From Verrucomicrobiaceae bacterium (GTDB lineage Bacteria > Verrucomicrobiota > Verrucomicrobiia > Verrucomicrobiales > Akkermansiaceae), in contig JAIXOR010000034.1 in assembly GCA_027486655.1 (NCBI GenBank), positions 1-64,000 of the forward strand: a stretch of 64,000 nucleotides of DNA, given 5' to 3'. Each line of letters begins with the position of its first letter. The first letter of the stretch is position 1. Positions 46,301-56,900 of this stretch are shown one piece after another. Both the position numbers and the translations under genes were made by a program. The notes beneath the pieces were generated by a model. It was not told the DNA's origin and searched no databases. It saw only the letters and a list, made by a program, of their open reading frames with translations.

Positions 46301-49300
46301 AGGGCGACCGTGTCCGCTTCCTCCAGACCGGCGCGAATCCCACGATCACTCTGTCCGGTTCGCTCGCCCCCTCGCTCATGACGGTGGACGCCACGAAGGA
46401 CTATTCGTTCGGCGGCACCGGTTCGCTCACCGGCTCGATGAGCGTGGTAAAATCCGGTAGCGGAAAACTCACCCTATCCACCGCCAACAGCTTCACCGGC
46501 GGAGTCACCGTCACCGGCGGCACCCTCGCCCTCACGAATGCCAGCGCCGCCGGCAGCGGGCCGATCAGCATCCAGCAATCCACCCTCGACATCGCCGGCC
46601 TCAACCTCGTCAACCCCGTCGACTTTACCGGCACCAGCCAGTTGACCGGGCTCGCCTTTTGCAAACTCAAGGCAGTGAGCGGCGATGGCACGGTCAACGT
46701 CTCCATCGGCTCCAGCCCCTTTGATCTAACAGGAAACATGGCGGACTTCTCCGGCTCGCTGGTTCTCGCCACCAATACCAACATCCGGCTGCTCACCGGC
46801 ACCACCGGCTCCGCGCTCGCCACCTTCGATCTCGGCAGCGGCACCGGCAACATCACCGTCCGCAACAACCTGCCCGCCATCGCCATCGGCGCCTTGAAAG
46901 GCGGGCCCAACACCCTGCTGCTTGGCCAGAGCAACGACAACCAGGCCACCACCTTCACCATCGGCGGAAACGATCAGGACAGCACCTTCTCCGGCGGCAT
47001 CCGCAACGGCACGTCGGGGGCCGCCGCCATCACCTCGGTCACCAAGATTGGTAGCGGCACCCTCACCCTCGCCGGAACCAGCAACTACACCGGCGCGACG
47101 CTGGTCAACGAGGGCACGCTCCGGGTCACCGGCGCTCTCGGCGCGACCGCCGTCACTGTCGCCAATGGCGCAAATCTAACAGGCACCGGCACCCTCGGCG
47201 GCTCCGTGACGGTTCAAACCGGCGGCTCCATCGCCTCCGGCTCCGGCGGTGCGGGCACGCTCGCCATCGCCGGCGGACTCACGCTCAACGGCACGCCGCT
47301 CACCTTCGACCTCAACAACAGCCCGACCGCCGGCGGCGGCATCAACGACCTCTTCACCATTGGTGGCGCTCTGACCCTGAACGGCACCATCATCATCACG
47401 CCGAACCTCCTCAACGGCCCGCTCGCCGCCGGCACCTACACCCTGATCAGCGGCGGCAGTTCCACCGTGAACAACGCGACCTTCGTCTGGGGCGGCACCC
47501 CGAACGGCGGCCGCCAGAACGTCGCCTTCGACACCGGCACGCCCGGCACGCTGAAGCTCGTCGTCACCGGCACGCCCTCCGCCTCGCTCTTCTGGAACGG
47601 CAGCCCCGGCACCACCTGGGACTCCGGTGATCCCCTCGTCCCCGCCAGCGGCGCGGCCAACTGGCGCAACGGAGCCGCCGCCGACCGTTTCGTGAAATAC
47701 GACAGCGTCACCTTCGACGACACCCTCGCCAACGGCACCGCCGTTCTAACAGGAAACGTCGAGCCCGCCGCTCTCACTGTCAACAACACCACCAAATCCG
47801 TCACCCTCAACGCCAACGCGGGCAGCATCACCGGCGGCACCTCCTTGATCAAAAGCGGCACAGGCACCCTTACCCTCGATGGAGCGAACACCTACAGCGG
47901 CGGCACCACCCTCAACGCCGGAACCATCCAACTCGTCAGCGACAACGCGAACACCAACGCCCTCGGCAGCGGTCCCGTCACTCTCAAGGGCGGCACGCTC
48001 GCCATGTTGTCGAATTTCAGCACCTCGAACACCTCTACCTGGAACCTCGTCGTCCCCACCGGCTTCACCGGCACCCTGAACTGCGACTCCCGCTGCTCGA
48101 TCCGCGGCTCCCTGACAGGCGGCGGCATCCTCAACCTTTACATCCCCGACATCCGCACCGGCATCGATGCCGATTGGTCCGCCTTCACCGGCCGCATCAA
48201 CGTCACCACCGATGCCAACGGCGGCGAGTTCCGCATCGGTAACAACTACTCGCCCACCGGCCTGCCGCTCGCAGCCCTGAATCTCGCCGCAAATGTCACG
48301 TTGCGTTATGTCGGCATCGTCGATGCCGGCCCCGGCTCCAAGGTCGCGGTCGGCGCTCTAACAGGCGCGCCCGGCTCCATCCTCCAGGGAGGCCCGACCA
48401 CCGGCCGGACCTTCACCTGGGAGATCGGCCAGGGAAACACGGACACGCTTTTCCAAGGCATCATCTCCGAACAGGCAGCAGGCTGCATCACCGCCCTCAA
48501 CAAAGTCGGCAGCGGCGTGCTGAAGCTCACCGCCGCTTCCAGCCACAGCGGCCCCACCACCGTTTCCGCCGGTTCGCTGATCGTGAACGGCAGCATCAGC
48601 GCCAGCCCGCTCACGGTGAGCGCCGGTGCGCTGTTAGGCGGCAGCGGCAGCCTCGCCGCCACCACCATTCAGGGCGATGCCACTCTCGCTCCCGGTGATG
48701 GCGGCCCCGGCGTGCTCACCGTTACCGGCGGGCTCACCCTCGCCGCGGAAAGCGTCGCCGCCTTGGAAATTGGAACCTCGCGCGACCGCATCGACGTCAC
48801 CGGCAACCTCGTCCTCAACGGCCTCGTCAACTTCACCAACTCGGGCGGCCTCCTCCCGGGCACCTACACGATCTTCAACTACACCGGCACCCTCGGCACG
48901 ACCGGTCTCGCCGTCGGCAGCGTGCCGCCCGACTTCGCCTGCACCCTCGACACCGCCACGCCCGGCCAGGTGAAAGTCGTCGTCACCAGCACGCTCAGCG
49001 CCTTCCAGCAATGGCAGGTCCTGTGGTTTGCAGACTACAACTCGCCCAACGCCGCCGCCAGCGCCGATCCCGACCTCGACGGCCAGACCAACAACGACGA
49101 ATTCCTCGCCGGCACCGACCCCACCTCCGCCGCCTCCGTGGCCACCCTCGCCTGGCGCGGCGATGGTGCCGCGAACCTTTGGAACGCCGGCACCGCCGCC
49201 ACCTTCTGGAACGGCAACCGCCTTTCCACCTTCACCAATGGCAACCCCGTCCTCTTCGACGCCACCGGATCCGCCAACCCCAGCGTCAATCTAACAGGAG

Positions 49301-51054
49301 CGCTCTCGCCGGCCTCCGTTTCGGTCAACAACACCACCGCCTTCACCTTCACCGGGCCGGGCAATCTAACGGGTGTCGCCGCGCTGACAAAAACGGGAAC
49401 CGGAATCCTCAACCTCCAAACCCCGAACTCCCACAGCGGCGGCACCGTGGTCAACGGCGGCACGGTCAATCTTTCCGGAAACCAATCGGGCGCGACCGGC
49501 GGCTACGCGCTGAACATTGTGAACTCCGCCACTTCGACCCTCAACCTCGGCAGCGCTTCGCAAAGCGCAGCCACCTCGATCGTCAGCGGCGCTTCCAAGT
49601 CCATCCAGTTGGGCGCGATCCCCGGCGTCAACACCGCGACCAGCACGGCCGCACAAACCGTGAACGTGAACGGCGCGTCCGCCTTCCCGACCACCGTCAC
49701 CAACAGCGGTTCGCTCGCGGTCGCACGCAACGCGACCCTGAACCTCGGCGACCACTCGACCTGGAACCAGGCCGGCGCGATCAACGTGCAGGCCAACGGC
49801 GGCTACAGCGCCAACCTCAACATCGGCACCGCGGCAGGCAGCAACGCCGCGATGGTTTACAGCGGCACCAGCCCCATCCAGTTGTCGCAAACCGCCGGCA
49901 CCACCAGCGTCAGCACGCTCACCGTCCGCGGTGGCGTTCTAACAACCGGGCAGCCCGTGCACTTCAACGGCGCGTCCGGCAACTCCATTGGTTACGGCCG
50001 CATCATCCTCACCAACGGCGGCACCCTCAAACTCTCCGCCAATCTTCCCCAACTGGTCACCGGCGACGCCAGCGGCCGCGTCATCCTTTCCAGTGGTGGA
50101 GGCGGCATCATCGACACCAACAGCTTCTCCACCACCCTCGACCGCCCGCTTGCCGACAGCAACTCCGTCACTTTCATCGGCTCCCTCGCCAAGGCCGGCG
50201 CGGGAACGCTCACCCTGAGCGGCAGCCACGGCCACACCGGCACCACCACCGTCAGCGGCGGCACCCTCGCGGTGAATGGCAGCCTCACCACCAGCCCAAT
50301 CACCGTCTCTTCATCCGCCACCCTCGCCGGCAGCGGCACCGTCGGCGCGGTCAACGTTTCCAACGGGGCCACACTCTCGCCCGGCGCGGACACTCCCGCC
50401 ACCTTCGCAACTGGCGCACTGACCCTCGCCTCGGGAAGCACCAGCCGATTCCAACTCGGCGCTTCCAGCGATCGCGTGAACGTCAGTGGCAACCTCGTCC
50501 TTGGCGGCACCTTCGTGCTGCTCGACACCGGCGGCGCGCTCAGCGGCAGCCATACGCTCTTCACCCACAGCGGCACCCGGTCCAGCAGCGCCACGATCAT
50601 GCCGCCGCCCGGTTTCGCCGCCGTGCTCGACCTCACCACTCCCGGCATCGTCAAAGCCACGCTCACCGCGAACACCTACTCGACCTGGTCGCGCGACCAC
50701 TTCACGCCCGCCGAGCTCGCCAACCCAGCCATCAGCGGACCCGATGCCATCCTTGCTGGCGACGGCCTCACCAACCTCCTCAAATACGCCCTTGGTCTCC
50801 CGCCAAAGACCCCGTCCACCACCGGGATCTCGCTTGCCAAGTCCGGTGCCGAATGGTGGTTCACCTATCAACGTCCCGCGAACCGCTCCGACCTGACCTA
50901 TTCGCCGGTGATTTCTAACCATCTTGCCTCATGGACCACCACCGGACTGATCCACGAACGAATCGCTACCGGCGATCCGGAAACCTGGCGCGCCCGTCTT
51001 CCTAACGCGCCCGCCAACCGCCTCTTCTTCCGGCTCAATGTCACCCGGCCCTGA
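43378..51054 (+). CDS. Giant pectin methylesterase (CE8) and pectate lyase (PL1) fusion with beta-strand repeats
   Basis: 2558 residues from MSSGIHSRLFVSLLLFLCFAH, a signal peptide; the track's first 91 residues are untranslated. Domain order: an SbsA-type Ig (Big_5) domain 32-145; CE8 pectinesterase 150-395 (ADGSGDFCTVQGAIDLIP, catalytic blocks LRSYQDTF and GDADFIWGTG); PL1-type lyase 445-775 (AFPGAEGAGMNTLGGRGG, IDHCSASWSVDEVLS, YSFHHNLYAHNKSRNPR); a DxDxDG calcium-type segment near 820; PATR repeats 940-2420 interrupted by another DPDLDG segment near 1900; the shared C-terminal module. De-esterification followed by lyase cleavage of homogalacturonan would thus be performed by one extracellular chain. 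Eight TGTTAGA words in this gene are embedded mostly as CTA ACA. The kinase gene starts 10 bp after the stop. Confidence 0.92.
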   Translation: MSSGIHSRLFVSLLLFLCFAHRISAQTATGWFPVNNATNVCADTPLKITFDTPPVVGTTGAVRIFTSAGTLVETLDLAVPHTRTIGGTVHNAMPVLVSGNTASIFPRSGVLAYNTTYYVTIDATVFPGYAGISANTAWRFTTKAAAPSSASTYLTVAADGSGDFCTVQGAIDLIPANNTTKRTINLRNGTYQEIVRVSSKHNLAFRGQNRKRTVISYPNNSNLNASTNTRPLFNVVANDISFDNLTLHNTTPDGGSQAESLRVNAQRCVVNNCDLRSYQDTFLVNSTADTAYFKDSLIEGDADFIWGTGRAVFQSCEIKSLAGGYVCAMRNPAGQYGAVFLDCRFTRSPGVTGVVFGRVDPNTFPDSAVAVVNCAVDAHITAAGWTLSNPGPTTGLRYWEYLSTDLTGAPLNVSGRASFSQQINATQASALRNLATTFGGWTPIPPLPAFPGAEGAGMNTLGGRGGDLYFVTNLNDSGAGSLRDAISTAPSTGRTILFRTSGTIALNSTLTVNKPRITIAGQSAPGGGICLKNYTLRAGADDVIIRHIRSRLGTDANREDDAITVTGGINVMIDHCSASWSVDEVLSVTNAADNVTVQWSMISEALDNSIHSKGPHGFGSLLACHVPARYSFHHNLYAHNKSRNPRPGSDFGAILNLDFRNNVIYNWGYFCGYSGGADEDVEMNHVANYMVKGPGSTTDSAFRGGAATTLIHQSGNRIDLNKNATFDGTDTGWSMFSGTYTQRASAFDFAQTNTTDSASLALQRVLSKAGARPWSRDTKDAAIAANVSAGTGTFVNTSADAGGYPVLTATPAPTDSDNDGMPDDWESAVGSDPFVANHNADADADGYTDLEEYLNWLSAPHAFTQKNNAVQIDLQQLNGNRTGLTYTLGNPFNGTVTLAPDGRTATFTPTAGFQGLGAFTFSFTALGETISQTVGVAVTAGPPREVSWTGATNGIWDLAATANFHDGSAATPFAQGDRVRFLQTGANPTITLSGSLAPSLMTVDATKDYSFGGTGSLTGSMSVVKSGSGKLTLSTANSFTGGVTVTGGTLALTNASAAGSGPISIQQSTLDIAGLNLVNPVDFTGTSQLTGLAFCKLKAVSGDGTVNVSIGSSPFDLTGNMADFSGSLVLATNTNIRLLTGTTGSALATFDLGSGTGNITVRNNLPAIAIGALKGGPNTLLLGQSNDNQATTFTIGGNDQDSTFSGGIRNGTSGAAAITSVTKIGSGTLTLAGTSNYTGATLVNEGTLRVTGALGATAVTVANGANLTGTGTLGGSVTVQTGGSIASGSGGAGTLAIAGGLTLNGTPLTFDLNNSPTAGGGINDLFTIGGALTLNGTIIITPNLLNGPLAAGTYTLISGGSSTVNNATFVWGGTPNGGRQNVAFDTGTPGTLKLVVTGTPSASLFWNGSPGTTWDSGDPLVPASGAANWRNGAAADRFVKYDSVTFDDTLANGTAVLTGNVEPAALTVNNTTKSVTLNANAGSITGGTSLIKSGTGTLTLDGANTYSGGTTLNAGTIQLVSDNANTNALGSGPVTLKGGTLAMLSNFSTSNTSTWNLVVPTGFTGTLNCDSRCSIRGSLTGGGILNLYIPDIRTGIDADWSAFTGRINVTTDANGGEFRIGNNYSPTGLPLAALNLAANVTLRYVGIVDAGPGSKVAVGALTGAPGSILQGGPTTGRTFTWEIGQGNTDTLFQGIISEQAAGCITALNKVGSGVLKLTAASSHSGPTTVSAGSLIVNGSISASPLTVSAGALLGGSGSLAATTIQGDATLAPGDGGPGVLTVTGGLTLAAESVAALEIGTSRDRIDVTGNLVLNGLVNFTNSGGLLPGTYTIFNYTGTLGTTGLAVGSVPPDFACTLDTATPGQVKVVVTSTLSAFQQWQVLWFADYNSPNAAASADPDLDGQTNNDEFLAGTDPTSAASVATLAWRGDGAANLWNAGTAATFWNGNRLSTFTNGNPVLFDATGSANPSVNLTGALSPASVSVNNTTAFTFTGPGNLTGVAALTKTGTGILNLQTPNSHSGGTVVNGGTVNLSGNQSGATGGYALNIVNSATSTLNLGSASQSAATSIVSGASKSIQLGAIPGVNTATSTAAQTVNVNGASAFPTTVTNSGSLAVARNATLNLGDHSTWNQAGAINVQANGGYSANLNIGTAAGSNAAMVYSGTSPIQLSQTAGTTSVSTLTVRGGVLTTGQPVHFNGASGNSIGYGRIILTNGGTLKLSANLPQLVTGDASGRVILSSGGGGIIDTNSFSTTLDRPLADSNSVTFIGSLAKAGAGTLTLSGSHGHTGTTTVSGGTLAVNGSLTTSPITVSSSATLAGSGTVGAVNVSNGATLSPGADTPATFATGALTLASGSTSRFQLGASSDRVNVSGNLVLGGTFVLLDTGGALSGSHTLFTHSGTRSSSATIMPPPGFAAVLDLTTPGIVKATLTANTYSTWSRDHFTPAELANPAISGPDAILAGDGLTNLLKYALGLPPKTPSTTGISLAKSGAEWWFTYQRPANRSDLTYSPVISNHLASWTTTGLIHERIATGDPETWRARLPNAPANRLFFRLNVTRP

Positions 51055-51064
51055 GCACACTCCC

Positions 51065-53212
51065 ATGCGCCTTCTCCGTTGGATTGCCTTGGCCCTGCTT
51101 GCCGCTCTGACGATGCCGTTGGATGCCGAGCCATTGACCCGGGTGGCCGAGATCCGCGGCCTTTCTCGCGAGGACGCCGCCAAGGCCATCCCCGTGAAGT
51201 TCGCCGGTGTGGTCACCTATGTGGGTTGGGAAAACTTCGTGGTGCATGACGGCGAAACCTCGATCTTCGCCGACTTCCGGTTTTCAAAAGCAAAGGGCCA
51301 CTGGCTCGATGAGATCCCGGATCTTTCGAAACTGCAGCCCGGAGATGGTGTCGAAGTCGAGGGTCTCAGCGATCCCGGAGGCTTTTCGCCCATGGTGCTG
51401 GTGACCAAGTTCCGCCGCATCGGCCGGCAGGTCGTTCCCGCTCCCCTCAGACCTTCCATGGAGCTCCTTCTATCAGGTTCCCAGGATACCCAATGGATCG
51501 AGGTCGAAGGCGTGGTCCGCCAACACCACCCTTCCGAGCCCGGCCCGGAGCGCCTCGCCCTCGTCGTGGCCGGTCACCGATGTCCCGTTATCTTGAGCAA
51601 CCGCACCGGCCTCCGGCCCGAGCAACTTGTCGACGCCCGCGTCCGGGTTCGCGGCGTGCTGCTCAATATCGCCAACCTCCGCTCCCAGGTCGCGGGACTC
51701 AAGATCCACAGCAACGGCCGGCAGGATATCGACATCCTCGCTCCTCCCTCCGCCGATCCCTTCCTCGCCCCGCAGGTCTCGCTCGACCGCCTCATTCCTT
51801 TCGATCCGCAGGCTGATTTCGGCCATCGCAGGGTCTCCTCCGGCGTTGTCACCTTCGTCGCACCCGGCCGTTTCTTCTATCTTCTGGATCGCGGCGCCTG
51901 CGTGCGGGTTGACAGCGTCGATGCCGTCGTCTCTCCCGGCGACAGGGTGGAGGTCTCCGGTTTCATCGATACCGATCGCGTGCTCGCCTCGTTCAGCGAA
52001 GCGCTCGTCCGCGTCATCGGGAAGGGGCCCGTTCCGCCACCCGCACCCGCCGATATTCCGGCAATTCTTGAGCCCAAGGTCCGCAGCTATGAAGAAATGG
52101 TGGCTGAACACGGATACACCGACGCCAACGGCCGCCTGGTTCGCCTTCAAGGGATCTTGCGGCGCGTTCTTCCGGCCGACAAAGAAGGCAACGCTGCCCT
52201 CGTGATCGAATCCGGCGAGCACCTTTTCCAAGCATTCCTTCCCATCATCAATGACACTTCGTCACGCAGACTCCAATCGTGGATCGAAGGTTCCACCATC
52301 GAACTGACCGGGGTCTCGGAATTGGAAATGGTCCGCATCGACACCCAACCCTGGTATGCCATTGCCGGATTCCACCTCTGGCTTTCTTCTCCCGACGATC
52401 TGCGAGTGATCGCCAGACCGCCATGGTGGACGCCGCAACGACTCGCCATCGTGCTGGCCGGTGTGTTGATGGTGCTTGGCCTCGTATTCGCCTGGGCTTA
52501 CGCGATGCGTCGCCAGGTCGCCCTTCGCAGTGGTCAACTCGCCCGTGAAATCGCCGCTCGCGAAGCCGCCACGCTGGAGTTTGACGCCATCCTCCGCGAA
52601 CGCCGACGGCTTGCCAACGATCTCCACGACACGCTGGAACAAGCTCTCACCGGCCTCGCTCTGCAACTTGAAATCACCGATCGAAGCAAAGCCTCCAACC
52701 CCGAACTCAGCGCCCGCCACCTCCACCTCGCCCAGCAGTTTCTCGAGCGCAGCCGCCGCGAAGTCCACCGCACGGTCTGGGACCTCCGCGCCCACGGGCT
52801 TGACGGGCGGGATGTCATTGACCTCCTCCACGAGCGCGCCACCGCCATGGTCCAGGGCTCGCCCGTCGCCATCTCCGTGGAACGTGATGGCTCTTCCTTG
52901 CCTCTTCCCGACCTCCTTGCCGGCAACCTTCTCATGCTCGCCCAGGAAGCCGTCACCAACGCCCTCAAACACGGCGCGCCCTCCCGCATCTCGCTGCGTC
53001 TGAAATCGCAGGATCAACACATCGAACTCGAAGTCCGCGATGACGGCCGGGGCTTCGACCCCGTCACCGCTGCAGGACAGCTTGAAGGACACTTCGGACT
53101 CCAGGGCATGCGCGAGCGTGCCAAGCGCCTCGGCGGCATTCTCGATGTTAGCTCTTCCCCGGGCCAGGGCACCTCCGTCAACATCCGCGTCCCGCTACCC
53201 ATTCAGCCATGA
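51065..53212 (+). CDS. Sensor histidine kinase (HisKA_3) with large extracytoplasmic OB-fold-like region
   Basis: 715 residues from MRLLRWIALALLAALTMPLDA; the ATG at 51038 overlaps the pectinase gene and would spoil the signal. Residues 25-445 are extracytoplasmic and appear to be several OB-fold-like units (such as SSGVVTFVAPGRFFYLLDRGACVRVDS...GDRVEVSGFID). A WWTPQRLAIVLAGVLMVLGLVFAW helix follows (455-482). The HisKA_3 box RRRLANDLHDTLEQALTGLALQLE carries His near 520, and the HATPase domain has QEAVTNALKHGAPSRISL and DDGRGFD. It is a NarL/LiaS-type kinase paired with the response regulator that overlaps it by 4 bp, and is paralogous to the kinase at 57676. The ligand may be a pectin fragment, given the neighbour; this is inferred. 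Confidence 0.92.
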   Translation: MRLLRWIALALLAALTMPLDAEPLTRVAEIRGLSREDAAKAIPVKFAGVVTYVGWENFVVHDGETSIFADFRFSKAKGHWLDEIPDLSKLQPGDGVEVEGLSDPGGFSPMVLVTKFRRIGRQVVPAPLRPSMELLLSGSQDTQWIEVEGVVRQHHPSEPGPERLALVVAGHRCPVILSNRTGLRPEQLVDARVRVRGVLLNIANLRSQVAGLKIHSNGRQDIDILAPPSADPFLAPQVSLDRLIPFDPQADFGHRRVSSGVVTFVAPGRFFYLLDRGACVRVDSVDAVVSPGDRVEVSGFIDTDRVLASFSEALVRVIGKGPVPPPAPADIPAILEPKVRSYEEMVAEHGYTDANGRLVRLQGILRRVLPADKEGNAALVIESGEHLFQAFLPIINDTSSRRLQSWIEGSTIELTGVSELEMVRIDTQPWYAIAGFHLWLSSPDDLRVIARPPWWTPQRLAIVLAGVLMVLGLVFAWAYAMRRQVALRSGQLAREIAAREAATLEFDAILRERRRLANDLHDTLEQALTGLALQLEITDRSKASNPELSARHLHLAQQFLERSRREVHRTVWDLRAHGLDGRDVIDLLHERATAMVQGSPVAISVERDGSSLPLPDLLAGNLLMLAQEAVTNALKHGAPSRISLRLKSQDQHIELEVRDDGRGFDPVTAAGQLEGHFGLQGMRERAKRLGGILDVSSSPGQGTSVNIRVPLPIQP

Positions 53213-53841
53213 AACCATCCCGCCGTATCCGCATCCTGATTGTTGACGACCACTCCATCGTCCGCATCGGGATGTCCGGACTGCTGGCGATGGAGAGTGA
53301 TTTGGAAGTCGTCGCCGAAGCCGAAGATCTTGAACAGGCTCTTGCCGCATTCACGCTCCACCGCCCCGACGTCACGCTCATGGATGTCAGGATGCCGGGT
53401 GGAAACGGGCTTGAGGCGCTCGCAAAGATCCGTGCTGTCGACCCGGGTGCACGCGTCGTCATGCTCTCGACCTTCGACCTCGAACAACCGATCACAGCCG
53501 CTCACGACGCCGGTGCCGCCGGCTATCTTCTCAAGTCGATCAAAGGTGCTGAACTCGCCGCCGCGATCCGCCGCGTCCACGCTGGCGAGTCGTGTTTTCC
53601 CGCTGCGTTGCACGGCCACCTCGCCGCCCGAGCGGGTTCCAAACCTCTCACCCCACGCGAGATCGAAACCCTTGATCTCCTCCGCCGGGGGCTGTCCAAC
53701 AAGGATATCGGCCAGATCCTCGCGATCTCTGAAAACACCGCGAAATTCCACGTCAAGGCCATCCTCGCCAAGCTTGAGGTCACCGACCGCGCGGAAGCCG
53801 TCGCCGCCGCCTATGAGCGCGGACTCCTGCAAGTGGACTGA
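53209..53841 (+). CDS. LuxR/NarL-family response regulator
   Basis: A 210-residue regulator with a receiver domain at 6-122 (acidic pair in IVDDHSIVRIG, phosphoacceptor Asp59 in TLMDVRMPGGNG, conserved Lys109 in GYLLKSIKG). The C-terminal LuxR helix-turn-helix spans 145-205 (LTPREIETLDLLRRGLSNKDIGQILAISENTAKFHVKAIL). All phosphorylation residues are present. It is translationally coupled to the upstream kinase (ATGA overlap). Targets are unknown; the adjacent pectinase and PATR genes are the natural candidates. Confidence 0.94.
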   Translation: MKPSRRIRILIVDDHSIVRIGMSGLLAMESDLEVVAEAEDLEQALAAFTLHRPDVTLMDVRMPGGNGLEALAKIRAVDPGARVVMLSTFDLEQPITAAHDAGAAGYLLKSIKGAELAAAIRRVHAGESCFPAALHGHLAARAGSKPLTPREIETLDLLRRGLSNKDIGQILAISENTAKFHVKAILAKLEVTDRAEAVAAAYERGLLQVD

Positions 53842-53997
53842 AGCCGTGTCCTACCCGGTTGGATAGTAGGCGGCGCGAAGGATTGCGCCCAAGCTCCGCA
53901 CCCATTGGTAGTGGAGGAATATCCGGATGGTCCGAAATCGTGGAACCCATTGCATCCGGCACTGCCGCTCGAAAACCCCAAGCAACCCGCATAACCC

Positions 53998-56900
53998 ATG
54001 AAACGCCGCTCCATCTCGATCTATCAGTTTCTCGGCATCATCGCCACCTGTTCCGCCACCGTCCATGCCGCATCGATTACCCAGACCGCCAACGACGTCT
54101 TTGGCACTCCGGCGCAGGCATCGTTCATCGACTCCGCCCGCTGGAGCAATCTTGCGGCACCTTCCGCCGGCAACACCTACTCCACCAACGGCTTCGTCTT
54201 CCGCACTCCGGCGGTGAACTCGGCCACCGTCACCTTCGCAGGCGATTCGTTGAGTGTCGAAACCCGCTCGACGGCAAGCGGCACCCCCGGTGCCACGGTC
54301 ATCACCAAGGGCACGGCCAACCAGACGATCAGCTTCCCCAACCTCATCATGAACGGCGGGATCTTCAGCCAGGGCGAGAACGGCTACACCCACACGCTCG
54401 CCGGCAACGTCACCGCCAACGCCACTTCCGGTTTCAGCATCACCGACTCCAGCACCCGTAACCTCTTCGTCTCCGCAAACGTCTCGGGAGCCGGACGCCT
54501 CCACGTCGGTTCGTTCGGCCAATACAATGCCAGCAATCCCGCCTACGTTCCCACCGCCTTCACCTCGACCTTCGCCGTGTCGGGAAACAACAGCTCGTTC
54601 AGCGGCGGTTGGACACTCGGCGGGGGCTATGACGCCCCGGTCTTCGGTGGCAGCGGCACTTACCGTCTCAACTTCAACGCCTCCGGCATCACCTTCCGCC
54701 TCGGCCATGCGAACGCCCTCGGCACCGGCACCCTCAGGCTTCACGCCGGAACCGTGAACCTCAACGGATTCAACGCGAGCGGACTCGCCGGCGTCGAACT
54801 CCCGGACAGTGCATCCGCCATAATCCGCACCGCAGGCAATACCCTGAGTGCCACCAACCTCACCCTCGGCTCCACCACCGGTGCCACCCTCAATCTTGAA
54901 ACCGCCGCCGCAGGCAACCCGGCCACGGCACCGATCCAGAGCACCAACTTCACTGTCAACGGCCCGTCCACCCTCGGCGTCCGCGGCACCGCCCTCGCCA
55001 CAGGCTCCTTCCCACTCATCGGTTACACGGGAAGCATCGGTGGCAGCGGCGGCTTCGGCGCCCTCTCGCTGGTTCTGCCTCCCGGTGTCTCCGGCTCCCT
55101 CAGTGACAATCCCGGCGTCTCCGTCAACGCGACCATCAGCAACATCGAGTTCATCCAATGGACCAACGGCGCGTCCACCGGAAATTGGAACATCAATACC
55201 GACGCCAACTGGCAGACCGCCGTCAGCCTCACCAGCAGCACCTATCAGCAAAACGCCGCAGGCGGCCACAGCGTGCTCTTCAACGAATCGGAAACCGCCC
55301 CCAGCCCGGTCGCGATCGCCATTCCCGCCGACGTCAGCCCCAACGCCATCACCGTCAACAACCCGACCAAGGACTACACCTTCTCCGGCCAGAACATCAC
55401 CGGCAGCGCCGCCTTCGTCAAAAACGGAGCCGCTACCGTCAACTTCGCCAACACCCTGCGCGTCACCGGCGGCAACACCATCAACCTCGGCAAGGTCATC
55501 CTCACCGGTGCGGTCTCCGGCACCACCACCACCATCGCCGCAGGCGGTACCCTCGAATACGCCCACACGACCAATCCCGGCCAACCCGCCCACACGTTCA
55601 GCGGCGGCGGCTCGATCATCAAGAGAGGCGCAGGCACCCTCACCTTCAACTCAGGAAACAGCACCATCGCTCTCGCTGACGGTGGCTTGATCGATGTCCA
55701 GGGCGGCAAGATCCAGTTCGGAAACTTCGACGCCCAAGGCTGCTCCGCCACCGCCAACCAATCCGACATGAACATCGCCAGCGGCGCGATCTTCGATGCC
55801 TATGCCGGAACCGTGGTCGTCGATGGACTCACCGGCAGCGGCACCTATCAGGGCGGCTACTTCGGACCGCGCTCGCTCACCGTTGGCATCAATGGCGCGA
55901 GCAGCACCTTCTCCGGCACCATCAAGAGCAACGGGGTCGACGGCAATTCGCAGGTCCAGCTGATCAAGCGCGGCAACGGCACCCTCACCCTCACCGGCAC
56001 CGTCAACGCCCGCGGCGCCTACGGCGGTAGCTCGGTCGAAGTCCGCGGCGGCACCCTGCTGTCCCCCAGCACCCTCAACCTGAGTCCCACCGATCCGCTC
56101 TCGATAACCGGCTACACCGGCGGCCGCGTCCACGTCGGACCGGCCAATACCGACGTCGCCGTCCTCAACCAGACCGCAGGCACCGTTACCGCCAACACCC
56201 TGTCGATCGGTGAATCCGGCCAAGCCACCTACGACATCTCCGGCGGCGCGATCAACGCCACCCAAATCGAACTCGCCTACACCGGCGGAGCTCTCAACCC
56301 ACCCGCCACGCTCAACGTCAGCGGCAGTGCGCAGGTCAACCTCAACAGCAACGGCAGCATCGTGATGGGCCAGTTCTTCGGCCGCTCGGTGACGGTCAAC
56401 CAGAGCGGTGGCCAGGTCGTCCAGTTCAGCGACAACGCCACCACCCGCGGCGGCACCGGCTCGCTGAGGTTCAACAGCGGCAACCAGAATCTCACTTGGA
56501 ACCTCTCCGGCGGCACGCTGTCCCTCGCCGGCATCAGCTGGCTGCCCTCCGGCTCCGGCGCGGGCGGCGGCAACGGCGTCCTCAACCTCAACGGCGGTGT
56601 CCTCCAGATCACCAACGCCGCCTTTGCCGCTCCCACAGGAGATGCCAACGGCAAGCCGAAGGTCGCCGCCAAGGTGCTTGGCGACGAGTTCACGTCTGAA
56701 AGCGGCGCGATCATCGATCCCTACGGCCTCGCCATCACGTTCGCCGCTCCCATCCTCCACGGACCGGTCGGCACCTTCGACGGCGGCTTGAAGATCGCGA
56801 CCTCCATCCCCGGTGGATCGCTCACCTTGACCGGCACCAACACCTATACCGGAAACACGGTGATCCCCGCCAACAACTCGCTGACCCTAGCCGCGAGCTC

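Noticed and set aside
48995-50918. 635-residue plus-strand Arg/His/Gln-rich ORF (track 49011-50918)
   Set aside because: Out-of-frame shadow of the PATR repeats in the pectinase gene.
53851-55593. 580-residue minus-strand ORF
   Set aside because: Antisense to the 1200-residue PATR gene; low-complexity Gly/Ala/Glu sequence caused by the codon bias of the real gene.
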